Positions 7,593 to 15,717 of a stretch of 64,000 nucleotides of DNA are shown piece after piece. The stretch's first letter is position 1. Each line of letters opens with the position of its first letter. The stretch lies in the NCBI GenBank assembly GCA_019423685.1, contig JAHZAY010000006.1, forward strand, positions 1-64,000, written 5' to 3'. This DNA is from Clostridiales bacterium (GTDB lineage Bacteria > Bacillota > Clostridia > Oscillospirales > Ruminococcaceae). The notes under the pieces are model-generated. The model worked only from the letters and a program-made list of their open reading frames with translations, was not told the origin of the DNA and did not search any database. The position numbers and the translations under genes were made by a program.

Positions 7593-8255
7593 ATGTTTGA
7601 TACTTCTTTTTTCTTTCACTTGTTTCCCATTATATTCCGGTATATCGGCGTGACGCTGGGCATCTCGCTGGCGTCGCTGGTGCTTTCGCTTATTATTGCC
7701 ATCGTCATCGCGACGGCCTATTACCTGAACATACCGCTATTGCGCGGGTTGTGTGCGGTGTGGGTGTCGGTTTTCCGCGGAACCCCGCTTTTGGCGCAGC
7801 TGTTTTGGCTGTGCTACGGCCTGCCACAGCTGATTGTGCCGCTGCAACGGGTCAGCGTGATGACGCTGATTGTGTGGGGCGTTGCGTTTAACGCCTCCTC
7901 CTATATGTCCGAGACGCTGCGCGGCGCGCTCTCCTCGGTAAATAAAGGGCAGATGGAGGCCAGTCTTGCCTGCGGGATGACCCGGATGCAGGGGTTTTGG
8001 CACATCGTCTTCCCGCAGGCTGCACGGGTGGCAGTTCCGGGACTATCCAACAACTTTGTGGACATCATCAAGCAGTCCTCGCTGGCCTTTACGCTGGGTG
8101 TGACCGAGATTATGGCGGTGGCCAGGATGGAAGGATCGACCAACCTGAAATTTTTGGAGTCCTTCACCGCCGTTATGGTGGTGTATTGGTTGATCGTGAC
8201 CTTTTTTAACTATGTGCAAAAGCTCTTGGAAAAGTGGCTGTCCAGAATGTATTGA
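7593..8255 (+). CDS. Polar amino-acid ABC transporter permease
   Basis: A 220-residue inner-membrane protein with about five hydrophobic helices, of the HisM/GlnP family. WVSVFRGTPLLAQLF matches the family signature (FRGTPLLVQLF), and the cytoplasmic EAA loop is seen in QMEASLACGMTRMQGFWHIV. It forms the channel for the solute captured by the upstream lipoprotein. AAGGAGAAG lies before the ATG. The downstream ATPase begins 14 bp after the stop. Confidence 0.92.
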   Translation: MFDTSFFFHLFPIIFRYIGVTLGISLASLVLSLIIAIVIATAYYLNIPLLRGLCAVWVSVFRGTPLLAQLFWLCYGLPQLIVPLQRVSVMTLIVWGVAFNASSYMSETLRGALSSVNKGQMEASLACGMTRMQGFWHIVFPQAARVAVPGLSNNFVDIIKQSSLAFTLGVTEIMAVARMEGSTNLKFLESFTAVMVVYWLIVTFFNYVQKLLEKWLSRMY

Positions 8256-8269
8256 TAGGGGGGAAGAAT

Positions 8270-9013
8270 TTGCGCGACGTCATGTTAAAGGTGGAGGGAT
8301 TAAAAAAATCCTTTGGCACAAAACCGGTGCTTGAGGGCATCGACCTGAGGGTGTATCAGGGAGAGGTGGTGGCGGTGATCGGTCCATCCGGTACCGGAAA
8401 ATCGACCCTTCTGCGCTGCATCGACCTGTTGGAGATGCCCGATGCGGGCAGCATCACCATCGGGGAGGTAGCGGTGCAGGCGCCCAAAATTCCCAGAAGG
8501 CAGCAGTACCGCCTGCGTGCGCAGAGCGCGATGGTTTTCCAACAGTACAGCCTGTTTGCCAACAAAACGGCCCTTGAGAACATCACCGAACCGCTGATCC
8601 GCGTCAAGAGGATGAGCCGGGAGGCGGCCAAAGAGAGGGCGCGCAAGGTGCTGACGGTGGTGGGGTTGGCCGACCGGGAGGACGAATATCCCTCCCACCT
8701 GTCCGGTGGCCAGCAACAGCGGGTGGGAATCGGGCGCGCAATCGCAACCGAACCCAAGCTGTTGCTGCTGGACGAGGCGACCTCCTCACTCGACCCGGAG
8801 CTGGTGGGGGAGGTATTGGAGGTTATCCGCAAATTGGCGGCCAGCCGTATGACCATGCTGCTGACCACCCACGAGATGGACTTTGCGCGCTCGGTGGCCG
8901 ATCGGGTGATCTTCCTGGCCGACGGCAAAATCCAGGAGCAAGGCACGCCGGAGCAAATCTTCGATCACCCGCAAACGCCGCGGCTGCAAAACTTTTTGGC
9001 CCGATTTTTTTAG
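8270..9013 (+). CDS. Polar amino-acid ABC transporter ATP-binding protein
   Basis: A 247-residue ABC ATPase. Walker A is GPSGTGKST, the Q-loop is in MVFQQYSLFANKTA, the signature is LSGGQQQRVGIGRA, Walker B is LLLLDEATSSLDPE, and the H-loop is LTTHEMDF, all intact. TTG 8270 is chosen because AGGGGGGAAG ends four to five bases before it; ATG 8282 is an alternative with a longer gap. It powers the permease encoded just upstream. The third gene completes a binding protein-permease-ATPase set. Confidence 0.92.
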   Translation: MRDVMLKVEGLKKSFGTKPVLEGIDLRVYQGEVVAVIGPSGTGKSTLLRCIDLLEMPDAGSITIGEVAVQAPKIPRRQQYRLRAQSAMVFQQYSLFANKTALENITEPLIRVKRMSREAAKERARKVLTVVGLADREDEYPSHLSGGQQQRVGIGRAIATEPKLLLLDEATSSLDPELVGEVLEVIRKLAASRMTMLLTTHEMDFARSVADRVIFLADGKIQEQGTPEQIFDHPQTPRLQNFLARFF

Positions 9014-9022
9014 GAGGGAAAG

Positions 9023-9847
9023 ATGATGCGGACACTCTATCTTTCTGATTTGGACGGCACCTTGCTGCGCAGTGATCAGACTTTGTCGCCCTTTACCGCC
9101 CACACAATCAACCGCCTGGTGCAGGAAGGAATGTTATTTTCTTACGCGACAGCCCGCTCCTATATCACGGCCAGCTGGGTGACGGCAGGACTTGAGGCGC
9201 ATATTCCGGTTATCTTATATAACGGGGCGTTTATTCTGGACAGCATGACAAAAGAGGTGCTGTTATCCAACCAGTTTGATACAAGCCAGGCATGTGAGCT
9301 GTTGGAGTATCTAAAAAGCCACGATGTATGGCCGATCGTCTATTCCTTGCAGGGAGGGCAGGAGCGCTTTTGCTACTGTACCGCGCGGATGACGCATGGG
9401 GTACGAACCTTTGTACAGAGCCGAAAGGGGGATGTGCGCGACCATCCAGTCGAACGGGAAGAGCAGTTGCAGGAAGGACAGATTTTCTATTTTACCTGCA
9501 TCGATGAGAAAGAAAAGCTGTGGCCGGTGTACACCCATTTCCAGGAACGCTTTCACTGCGTTTTTCAGAGGGATCTTTACACCGGCGACCAGTGGCTGGA
9601 AATGATGCCCAGAACGGCCAGCAAGTCTCACGCGGCGTTGCAGCTGAAAGAACAGCTCCAATGTGACCGTTTGGTCGCCTTTGGAGATGGGAAAAATGAC
9701 CTCGATCTGTTTGGGGTAGCAGATGCATGCTTTGCGACCCAAAATGCCGATCCAGCACTCAAGGCGATTGCAACGGGGGTGATCGCCTCAAACGATGAGG
9801 ATGCCGTGGCGCGATGGCTTGAAGAACATGTGGAACTTACAAAATAA
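9023..9847 (+). CDS. Cof-type HAD hydrolase (sugar or nucleotide phosphatase-like)
   Basis: A 274-residue HAD-superfamily phosphatase of the Cof/IIB subclass. Motif I is LSDLDGTLL with nucleophile and acid aspartates, and motif IV is GDGKNDLDLF. The cap domain lies between about residues 85 and 190. AGGAGGG lies upstream; ATG 9026 is equally possible. It starts 9 bp after the ABC ATPase, so it is probably co-transcribed. The physiological substrate cannot be inferred. Confidence 0.87.
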   Translation: MMRTLYLSDLDGTLLRSDQTLSPFTAHTINRLVQEGMLFSYATARSYITASWVTAGLEAHIPVILYNGAFILDSMTKEVLLSNQFDTSQACELLEYLKSHDVWPIVYSLQGGQERFCYCTARMTHGVRTFVQSRKGDVRDHPVEREEQLQEGQIFYFTCIDEKEKLWPVYTHFQERFHCVFQRDLYTGDQWLEMMPRTASKSHAALQLKEQLQCDRLVAFGDGKNDLDLFGVADACFATQNADPALKAIATGVIASNDEDAVARWLEEHVELTK

Positions 9848-9855
9848 CAAAAGAT

Positions 9856-9906
9856 GAGGGCAGGGGAAGCCAAATCAAAGGCAGATTCCCTGCCCGTTTT
9901 GTTTTG
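9856..9906 (+). terminator. Terminator after the HAD gene
   Basis: GGGCAGGGGAA and TTCCCTGCCC pair around a 17-base loop and are followed by GTTTTGTTTTG. Confidence 0.8.
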
Positions 9907-10003
9907 CAGCGCAGGAAATAGGTGAGCAGGACACGAAAAGTTCAATATTTTTCATAAAAATGGACACAATATTTATACAATACGCTTGAAATTTCTTTTG
10001 ATA

Positions 10004-10033
10004 TTGACATTCTTATGTGCAGTATGCTATCCT
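10004..10033 (+). promoter_or_regulatory. Promoter of the YjiH-type gene
   Basis: TTGACA (10004-10009) is followed after 18 bp by TATCCT (10028-10033), preceded by TGC as an extended -10. Confidence 0.6.
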
Positions 10034-10044
10034 AACAGAGGAAT

Positions 10045-10085
10045 AATCCCGCTTAGTACGGGGCGGGACTTACTTTTTTGTTTTT
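10045..10085 (+). promoter_or_regulatory. Leader hairpin and T-tract before the YjiH-type gene
   Basis: TCCCGC (10047-10052) and GCGGGA (10063-10068) pair, followed by a T-rich stretch TACTTTTTTGTTTTT. It lies at the very start of the expected transcript and ahead of the ribosome site, like an attenuator. Confidence 0.5.
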
Positions 10086-10101
10086 CAGGAGGGGATAAAG
10101 G

Positions 10102-11334
10102 ATGGATTCCAAGGAAGAAAAAGACGTCTCCATGCGACAAGAGGTGCCGGTAGCTTCCAAAAAGGAAATGCAGGAGCATCCCAATATCAAAAAGGTTATG
10201 AGCTGGGAGAGCCTTGTGTTCTTCGTCATCTTCGCAGCGCTGTTTGGCCTGCTGGGTGCAGAGATGGGTGCCATCAATATGCTCAATACGATGATGCAGA
10301 CGGCGTATCAGCTGCTGCTGGATACGGTCTTTTATATCATGGCGATCGCGGTGCTGGCCGGTGCGCTGTCGGGACTGTTTACCGAGTTCGGTATTGTCGC
10401 CATCATCAACAAGATCCTGTCGCCGCTGATGAAGCCGGTCTACGATCTTCCGGGCGCCAGCGTCGTCGGCATCCTGGCAACCTATCTTTCGGATAACCCG
10501 GCTATTCTGACCCTTGCGGAGGATCAGGGTTTCCGCCGCTACTTTAAGCGCTACCAGCTGCCCGCTCTGACCAACATCGGTACAGCTTTTGGTATGGGAC
10601 TGATTATCACCTCGTTCATGGTGGGCATCCTCTCCCCATCGGGAGAGAGCTTTGTGGGTGCGGCGCTCATCGGCAATCTCGGCGCCGTCATCGGCAGTGT
10701 GGTCAGTGTGCGCCTGATGCTGATGTTTACCTCCAGAGTCTACGGAAAGACAGAGGCCTGTGAGGTAGAGGGCATCAACGCCATCATGTACACCGATTAC
10801 CGCATGGTTCGTCCGGGCAATGTGGGAACCCGCTTTTTGTCGGCGATGCTGGACGGAGGAAAATCCGGCGTCGAGATGGGCATGGCCATCATCCCGGGCG
10901 TACTGATTATCTGTACCTTTGTCATGATGCTGACCAACGGCCCGTCGGCAGATGGCAGCTATACGGGTGCAGCCTATGAGGGAATTGCGCTGCTTCCGGC
11001 TATCGGAGAAAAGTTGCAGTTTATCCTGCAGCCGCTGTTTGGCTTCACCAGCTCGCAGGGCGTATCGGTGCCGATCACTGCTTTGGGCGCTGCGGGTGCG
11101 GCGATTGGACTGGTGCCGAAGATGGTGCAGGAAGGACTCGCCACCGGCAACGACATTGCGGTATTCACCGCGATGTGCATGTGCTGGAGCGGATATTTGA
11201 GCACCCACGTTGCCATGATGGACAGCTTGGGTTACAGTGAGATGACCGGCAAGGCGATCATCAGCCACACCATCGGCGGACTGGTTGCAGGCGTTTCGGC
11301 GCACTGGCTGTTTGTTCTGTTTTCTATGATCTAA
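10102..11334 (+). CDS. YjiH-type nucleoside-recognition (Gate domain) membrane protein
   Basis: A 410-residue integral membrane protein with a charged cytoplasmic N-terminus of about 35 residues and roughly ten hydrophobic segments. The repeated Gate-like segments (GLFTEFGIVAIINKILSPLM and YLSDNPAILTLAEDQGFRRY) match the YjiH family, related to nucleoside transporters and spore maturation proteins. The transported solute is unknown. GGAGGGG precedes the ATG. It is monocistronic with its own promoter and terminator. No membrane partner is adjacent. Confidence 0.78.
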   Translation: MDSKEEKDVSMRQEVPVASKKEMQEHPNIKKVMSWESLVFFVIFAALFGLLGAEMGAINMLNTMMQTAYQLLLDTVFYIMAIAVLAGALSGLFTEFGIVAIINKILSPLMKPVYDLPGASVVGILATYLSDNPAILTLAEDQGFRRYFKRYQLPALTNIGTAFGMGLIITSFMVGILSPSGESFVGAALIGNLGAVIGSVVSVRLMLMFTSRVYGKTEACEVEGINAIMYTDYRMVRPGNVGTRFLSAMLDGGKSGVEMGMAIIPGVLIICTFVMMLTNGPSADGSYTGAAYEGIALLPAIGEKLQFILQPLFGFTSSQGVSVPITALGAAGAAIGLVPKMVQEGLATGNDIAVFTAMCMCWSGYLSTHVAMMDSLGYSEMTGKAIISHTIGGLVAGVSAHWLFVLFSMI

Positions 11335-11369
11335 AAAAGGCGTTGTACTGTGCGTGTGCAATGAAAGAT

Positions 11370-11413
11370 AATAAAAAGCAGGGACGGGTCCAATGACCTG
11401 TCCCTGCTTTTTT
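11370..11413. terminator. Bidirectional terminator between the YjiH-type and DegV genes
   Basis: AAAAGCAGGGAC and GTCCCTGCTTTT pair around a 14-base loop with T-runs on both strands. Confidence 0.88.
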
Positions 11414-11479
11414 CTGTTGTTTTTATTGTGGGGGATGGACTTTTGTGCCGCGCCAAGGCACCGGCTCTTTGAGCAAAAG

Positions 11480-12337
11480 TTATCCCCGCAGTACGCAGAT
11501 TCCCACCAAACCAGGTCCGGTGTGAACCCCGAGAGCCGGACTGATCTGACCGCGCACCTCGATGATTCCCTGTGGGATTTTGCGCTTGACTTCCTCGATC
11601 AGCGCCTGTGTCTCCTCGGCAGCGCCGCCGTGCATCACAGCGAGCATAACCTTCGGGCAATCGCTGGCAAAGCGCTGCGCCAGCTCCAGCACCTTTTTAA
11701 TTGAGGGCATCCGGCCGATGCATTTGGCAATCGGGTAGTAGCAGCCCTCCTCGTTGCAGGAGATGACCGGCTTTAAGGCAATGGCACTGCCCAAAAAGGC
11801 CGCCACCTTGCCGATGCGCCCGCCTTTTTGCAGGTATTCCAGCGTCTTTAAACAGAAAAAGACCTTAGAGTCAGGGATCAGTTCCTCGGCTTTGCGGCAC
11901 AGCTCCTCAAAGCCCATCCCTTCCTCCAGCAGCTGTGCGCAGCGGATTGCGATGATTCCGCTGCCGATCGAGATGTTTTTGCTGTCGATCACCTTATATT
12001 CCAGCTTGCCATATTCCTCACAGCTCAGGCGCAGCATATTGCAGGTGCCGCTGAGTCCGCTGGAAATGCAGATCACCAGCAGTTTGCGGTAGCCCTCGTC
12101 ATAGATGCGGTCCAGGATGGAGGTGATGAGACTGCCATCTGGCAGCGAGGTCTTGGGGATCTCTTCCGGAAGGCGGCGGTATACCTCCTCCGCGTCAATG
12201 GTCAGGCCATCCAGATATTCTGCTTCGTTGAAGATGATCTTCAGCGGCACGGTGAAGATATGATAACGCTCCTGCAATTCGGGTGGAACGTCGCTGCCCG
12301 AATCGACCAGAATGGCGATTCTTTCCTGGTTTAGCAT
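11480..12337 (-). CDS. DegV family fatty-acid-binding protein
   Basis: A 285-residue DegV/FakB-type protein. Conserved blocks include ILVDSGSDVP at the N-terminus, KTSLPDGS, ISSGLSGTCN, VIDSKNISIG and LEYLQKGGRIGKV. In Firmicutes such proteins hold a fatty acid and present it to the kinase FakA; no FakA is in the window. ATG 12337 is preferred over an upstream GTG because AAGGAG ends eight bases before it on the minus strand. Confidence 0.9.
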   Translation of the reverse strand: MLNQERIAILVDSGSDVPPELQERYHIFTVPLKIIFNEAEYLDGLTIDAEEVYRRLPEEIPKTSLPDGSLITSILDRIYDEGYRKLLVICISSGLSGTCNMLRLSCEEYGKLEYKVIDSKNISIGSGIIAIRCAQLLEEGMGFEELCRKAEELIPDSKVFFCLKTLEYLQKGGRIGKVAAFLGSAIALKPVISCNEEGCYYPIAKCIGRMPSIKKVLELAQRFASDCPKVMLAVMHGGAAEETQALIEEVKRKIPQGIIEVRGQISPALGVHTGPGLVGICVLRG

Positions 12338-12397
12338 AGGATACACTCCTTTTGTGGAATATGGTTTTCAAAACTATATTCTGTAGTTTATAAGAAA

Positions 12398-12426
12398 AGT
12401 TTATCGCCCAAAGGCGGGATTGTCAA
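12398..12426 (-). promoter_or_regulatory. Promoter of the DegV gene
   Basis: On the minus strand TTGACA (12426-12421) and TAAACT (12403-12398) are 17 bp apart. Confidence 0.8.
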
Positions 12427-12479
12427 GGGAGAGAGTGGGCATAGGATGTAAAAAGTTTGTGGACACACAAAAAACTGCC

Positions 12480-12508
12480 TTGCAAAGAGGTCTCCGGTGG
12501 GGTACAAT
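12480..12508 (+). promoter_or_regulatory. Promoter of the diaminopropionate ammonia-lyase gene
   Basis: TTGCAA (12480-12485) and TACAAT (12503-12508) are 17 bp apart. Confidence 0.75.
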
Positions 12509-12518
12509 CAAAGAAAAA

Positions 12519-12535
12519 TAGCCGCGTAGCGGCTA
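12519..12535 (+). promoter_or_regulatory. 5'-end hairpin in the ammonia-lyase leader
   Basis: TAGCCGC and GCGGCTA form a perfect 7-bp stem with a GTA loop. It begins within a few bases of the expected transcript start and has no T-run, so it may protect the 5' end rather than terminate. Confidence 0.5.
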
Positions 12536-12556
12536 CAAAAAGGGAGAAGCAGCAAG

Positions 12557-13768
12557 ATGACAGAAGGATTTCAGATTGTACCAAACAAAAGCGGCAATCC
12601 CGCTCAGGCCGAAATTGGATTTTTAAACCAGGAAATTGCAGACAAGGCCACCGCCTTTCACCGCAGCTTTCCGCAGTATGCTCCGACACCGCTTCGCTCC
12701 TTGCGGTCGCTGGCGGCGTATATGGGGGTGGGCAGCATCCACGTCAAGGATGAATCCTACCGCTTTGGCCTCAACGCATTCAAGGTGCTGGGCGGTTCGT
12801 TTGCCATTGGTCGTTACATTGCAAAGCGGCTGGACCGAGACATCGCACAGCTCCCCTTTGCTGTGATGACCTCCCCGGAGGTAAAGGAGCAGCTGGGCCA
12901 GCTGACCTTTGTCACCGCCACCGACGGCAACCACGGCAGAGGGGTGGCGTGGACAGCAAACCAGCTTGGACAGAAATCGGTAGTATATATGCCAAAGGGC
13001 TCTGCGCCGGAGCGCCTTTCCAACATCCGCAAGGAAAACTCCGATGCATCGATCACCGATCTGCGCTACGACGACACGGTGCGTCTGGCAAAGCGCCGGG
13101 CCAGTCAACCGAACTGCGTGCTGGTGCAGGACACCTCTTGGGACGGATACACCGAGGTGCCCAGCTGGATCTTGCAGGGTTACACAACGATGGCTAACGA
13201 GATCCGCATGGAGCTGGAACAGCAGGGCGAGGCTGCGCCTACCCACATCTTTTTGCAGGCGGGCGTGGGCTCGATGCCGGCGTCGCTGGCCGGTTACTTC
13301 ACCAACATCTATCGCAATAAGCCGGTGATTGCGGTGGTGGAGCCGAACAAGGCCGACTGCATCTTCCGCACAGCAAAGGCGGCGGACGGCAAGCTGCACT
13401 TTGTCACCGAGGAGATGAACACCATCATGGCGGGACTTGCCTGCGGAGAGCCCTGTCCAATCGCCTGGAATGTGCTCAAAGACTGTGCAGACTTTTTCCT
13501 CTCCTTCCCGGATTATGCGGCCGCAAAGGGAATGCGGATGCTGGGAAACCCGCTTGCAGGAGATGAGAGGATCGTTTCCGGCGAGTCGGGAGCATCGGCC
13601 TTTGGCTGCGTGATGGAAATTCTGTCCAATCCGCAGCTTGCCTCTATCAAGCAGATACTGGGCATCGATGAGACTTCCCGTCTGCTTTTTGTGAGCACCG
13701 AGGGCGCCACCGACCGAGAGAACTATCGCGCCATCGTTTGGGACGGCAAATATCCGAGCGTGCGCTAG
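12557..13768 (+). CDS. dpaL: Diaminopropionate ammonia-lyase
   Basis: A 403-residue fold-type II PLP enzyme that cleaves 2,3-diaminopropionate to pyruvate and ammonia. The PLP lysine is in FGLNAFKVLGGSFA. TATDGNHGRGVAW is the diagnostic substrate-binding block. LQAGVGSMPASLAGYF is the phosphate-binding glycine loop, and VSGESGASAFGC is conserved in the C-terminal half. The length is normal. AGGGAG is about ten bases before the ATG. It stands alone with its own promoter and no adjacent transporter. An intact gene suggests use of diaminopropionate as a nitrogen or carbon source, or detoxification. Confidence 0.92.
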   Translation: MTEGFQIVPNKSGNPAQAEIGFLNQEIADKATAFHRSFPQYAPTPLRSLRSLAAYMGVGSIHVKDESYRFGLNAFKVLGGSFAIGRYIAKRLDRDIAQLPFAVMTSPEVKEQLGQLTFVTATDGNHGRGVAWTANQLGQKSVVYMPKGSAPERLSNIRKENSDASITDLRYDDTVRLAKRRASQPNCVLVQDTSWDGYTEVPSWILQGYTTMANEIRMELEQQGEAAPTHIFLQAGVGSMPASLAGYFTNIYRNKPVIAVVEPNKADCIFRTAKAADGKLHFVTEEMNTIMAGLACGEPCPIAWNVLKDCADFFLSFPDYAAAKGMRMLGNPLAGDERIVSGESGASAFGCVMEILSNPQLASIKQILGIDETSRLLFVSTEGATDRENYRAIVWDGKYPSVR

Positions 13769-13881
13769 ATTGTATCGCAAAAAAATTCCGCTTTTTTTCC
13801 TTTTTACAACAAAATCCGTCGGGGAAACAGGAGTTTTATCAAAGTTTACAATTTGTTTATCCGACTAGTTCATTTGTGTTA

Positions 13882-13933
13882 TATAATAAAGGGGAAAAGA
13901 GAGGAACTGCTCCCCGGAGAAGGGGAGCTTTTT
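13882..13933 (+). promoter_or_regulatory. Promoter -10 box and leader hairpin with T-tract
   Basis: TATAAT is at 13882-13887; the -35 is poor. GCTCCCC (13909-13915) and GGGGAGC (13922-13928) then pair and are followed by TTTTT. This is a terminator-shaped hairpin upstream of the ribosome site of the following lipoprotein gene, so it is a candidate attenuator. Confidence 0.6.
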
Positions 13934-13962
13934 GAATCAGATACAATAAGGCGGTGAACAGA

Positions 13963-14742
13963 ATGGTCAAAAGAATAACGTGCCTGTTGATGGGGGCGTA
14001 CATGGTGCTCTCGTTGACAGCTTGCGCATCGCCGGGACAAGGAATCAAGATCTTTGACCAGAGCAAAATCGTCCTGCTCCAGACCGAAGAGATGGTGGAG
14101 GGCGAGGATATCGCCGTCGTGGATACCTCGGAGGGCAGCTTCAAGATGCGCTTCTTCCCAAGCGAAGCGCCGAAGGCAGTGGAAAATTTTATCCAGTTGG
14201 CCAACACCGGCTACTTTGATGGACAAAAGGTTTCCCGCGTGGAGCGCGTCGAAGAGGAAGGCGGTACCAAGGGCAGATTGATTGCCGGCAACGGCAAACC
14301 TGCATCCCAGAAGGGTGCCTCGATCTACGATGAGCCGGTTGAACCGGAGCTTTCCTATAATCTGGGAACCATCCCCGGCGCAGTGGTTGCCTATGCCCCC
14401 GATGGGGCGGTGGACAGCCGGTTTTACATCGTCGGCTCCCGCGACGTCTGTGAGGATGAGATTGAGGAGATTGTCAACAGCAATTATCCTGAAAAGCTGG
14501 TGCAGCTGTTCTGCGAAAAGGGCGGCTACCCCGAGGATTGGCTCAATCAATCGGTCTTTGCACAGGTCATCGACGGGATGGACGTGGTGGACAACATCAT
14601 CAACAATACCCCGGATTCCGGAAACGACGCGGTGACCGACGTCGAGATTATCCGGGTACGCATTGAAAAATACGGGGGTTCCTCCTCCGAGGGCAACGCC
14701 GACGCGGCCGTCACGCTGACGGTAGGGCAGTCGGGTCAATGA
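13963..14742 (+). CDS. Divergent cyclophilin-like lipoprotein
   Basis: A 259-residue lipoprotein, with lipobox LTAC near residue 22, containing a degenerate cyclophilin domain. It keeps DTSEGSFKMRFFPSEAPKAV and a C-terminal VFAQVIDGMDVVDNI, both family-typical. The active-site block that reads FHRVI..FMIQGGD in the two neighbours is replaced by VSRVERVEEEGGTKG, so prolyl-isomerase activity is doubtful. ATG 13963 is preferred over GTG 13954 because AAGGCGG lies eight bases before it. It is the first of three cyclophilin genes in a row, likely a duplicate that has become a structural or chaperone variant. Confidence 0.75.
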   Translation: MVKRITCLLMGAYMVLSLTACASPGQGIKIFDQSKIVLLQTEEMVEGEDIAVVDTSEGSFKMRFFPSEAPKAVENFIQLANTGYFDGQKVSRVERVEEEGGTKGRLIAGNGKPASQKGASIYDEPVEPELSYNLGTIPGAVVAYAPDGAVDSRFYIVGSRDVCEDEIEEIVNSNYPEKLVQLFCEKGGYPEDWLNQSVFAQVIDGMDVVDNIINNTPDSGNDAVTDVEIIRVRIEKYGGSSSEGNADAAVTLTVGQSGQ

Positions 14743-14754
14743 GAGGCAACGGAC

Positions 14755-14797
14755 CCAAAAGGCGGAAAACACTTGATTTTTCCGCCTTTTTTCGTTA
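14755..14797 (+). terminator. Terminator after the divergent cyclophilin gene
   Basis: AAAAGGCGGAAAA and TTTTCCGCCTTTT form a 13-bp stem with a short loop and a T-rich tail. Confidence 0.88.
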
Positions 14798-14839
14798 CAA
14801 TGTCAGAGCACGTATCTTTTAAAAAAGCGAGGTTTTACA

Positions 14840-15694
14840 ATGCACACCAAAACAATAAAAAGACTGCTGTCGCTGATGCTGATGGCGGCACTGACCGTCA
14901 CGATGCTCAGCAGCTGCTCGAGCAACGAAACTGCCCAAGAGGGGGAAACTGCCCCTACAGAACAGACCGCTGAATCGCAGAGCGAAGAGGAACAGGCGGT
15001 CATCGGGGAGAGCACCCCATCGGTTGAGAAGATCACCCTCTCGGACGAGAGCGGCCTGCCGCAGTTTAACAACCCATCCGAGGACAGCGAGGTCGCCATC
15101 ATCCACACCACCCTGGGCGACATCAAGATTATGCTCTTTCCCGAATATGCACCCAAGGCTGTGGAAAACTTTTTGACCCACGCCAAAGAGGGCTACTATG
15201 ATGGACTGAGCTTCCACCGCGTCATTGACGACTTTATGATTCAGGGCGGCGACCCGAAGGGTGACGGCACCGGCGGCGAGAGCATCTGGGGCGAGCCGTT
15301 TGAGGACGAGTTTACCCCGCAGCTGCACAACTTTTACGGTGCACTGTCGATGGCCAACAGCGGTTCCAACACCAACGGCAGCCAGTTCTTTATTGTAGAG
15401 GCTACCAGCTGCCCGGAGCAGATGATCAGCTCGATGGAGCAGGTGAGCGAGCAGGACGGAGGCGTCAGCTATCCCGAGGCGGTCATCGAAAAATATCAGG
15501 AGATCGGCGGCACCCCGTGGCTGGATTATCAGCACACCGTGTTCGGTCAGGTCTTTGAAGGCATGGATGTGGTAGATGCTATCATAGCACAGGCCAAGGA
15601 CACCGATGAAAACGGCATGGTAGCGGAGGATGAGCGCGCGATCATCGAGTCGATCACCGTTGCACCTGCCACCGATTACTTTAACTACGACTAA
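14840..15694 (+). CDS. Cyclophilin-type peptidyl-prolyl isomerase, lipoprotein
   Basis: A 284-residue lipoprotein with lipobox MLSSC, an acidic/Gln-rich linker to about residue 65, then a complete cyclophilin domain. The active site FHRVIDDFMIQGGDP includes the catalytic Arg, Phe and Gln. GSQFFIVEA and HTVFGQVFEGMDVVD complete the fold. It probably assists folding of secreted proteins on the outer face of the membrane. The domain is very similar to that of the next gene, pointing to recent tandem duplication with loss or gain of the signal peptide. Confidence 0.92.
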   Translation: MHTKTIKRLLSLMLMAALTVTMLSSCSSNETAQEGETAPTEQTAESQSEEEQAVIGESTPSVEKITLSDESGLPQFNNPSEDSEVAIIHTTLGDIKIMLFPEYAPKAVENFLTHAKEGYYDGLSFHRVIDDFMIQGGDPKGDGTGGESIWGEPFEDEFTPQLHNFYGALSMANSGSNTNGSQFFIVEATSCPEQMISSMEQVSEQDGGVSYPEAVIEKYQEIGGTPWLDYQHTVFGQVFEGMDVVDAIIAQAKDTDENGMVAEDERAIIESITVAPATDYFNYD

Positions 15695-15717
15695 TTTTTT
15701 GTGAGGAGGAAATCTAT

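Noticed and set aside
10027..11361. A 444-residue open frame on the minus strand opposite the YjiH-type gene
   Set aside because: It mirrors the codon structure of the plus-strand gene, is rich in His, Gln and Arg as antisense frames of GC-biased genes are, and has no ribosome site or recognisable domain.
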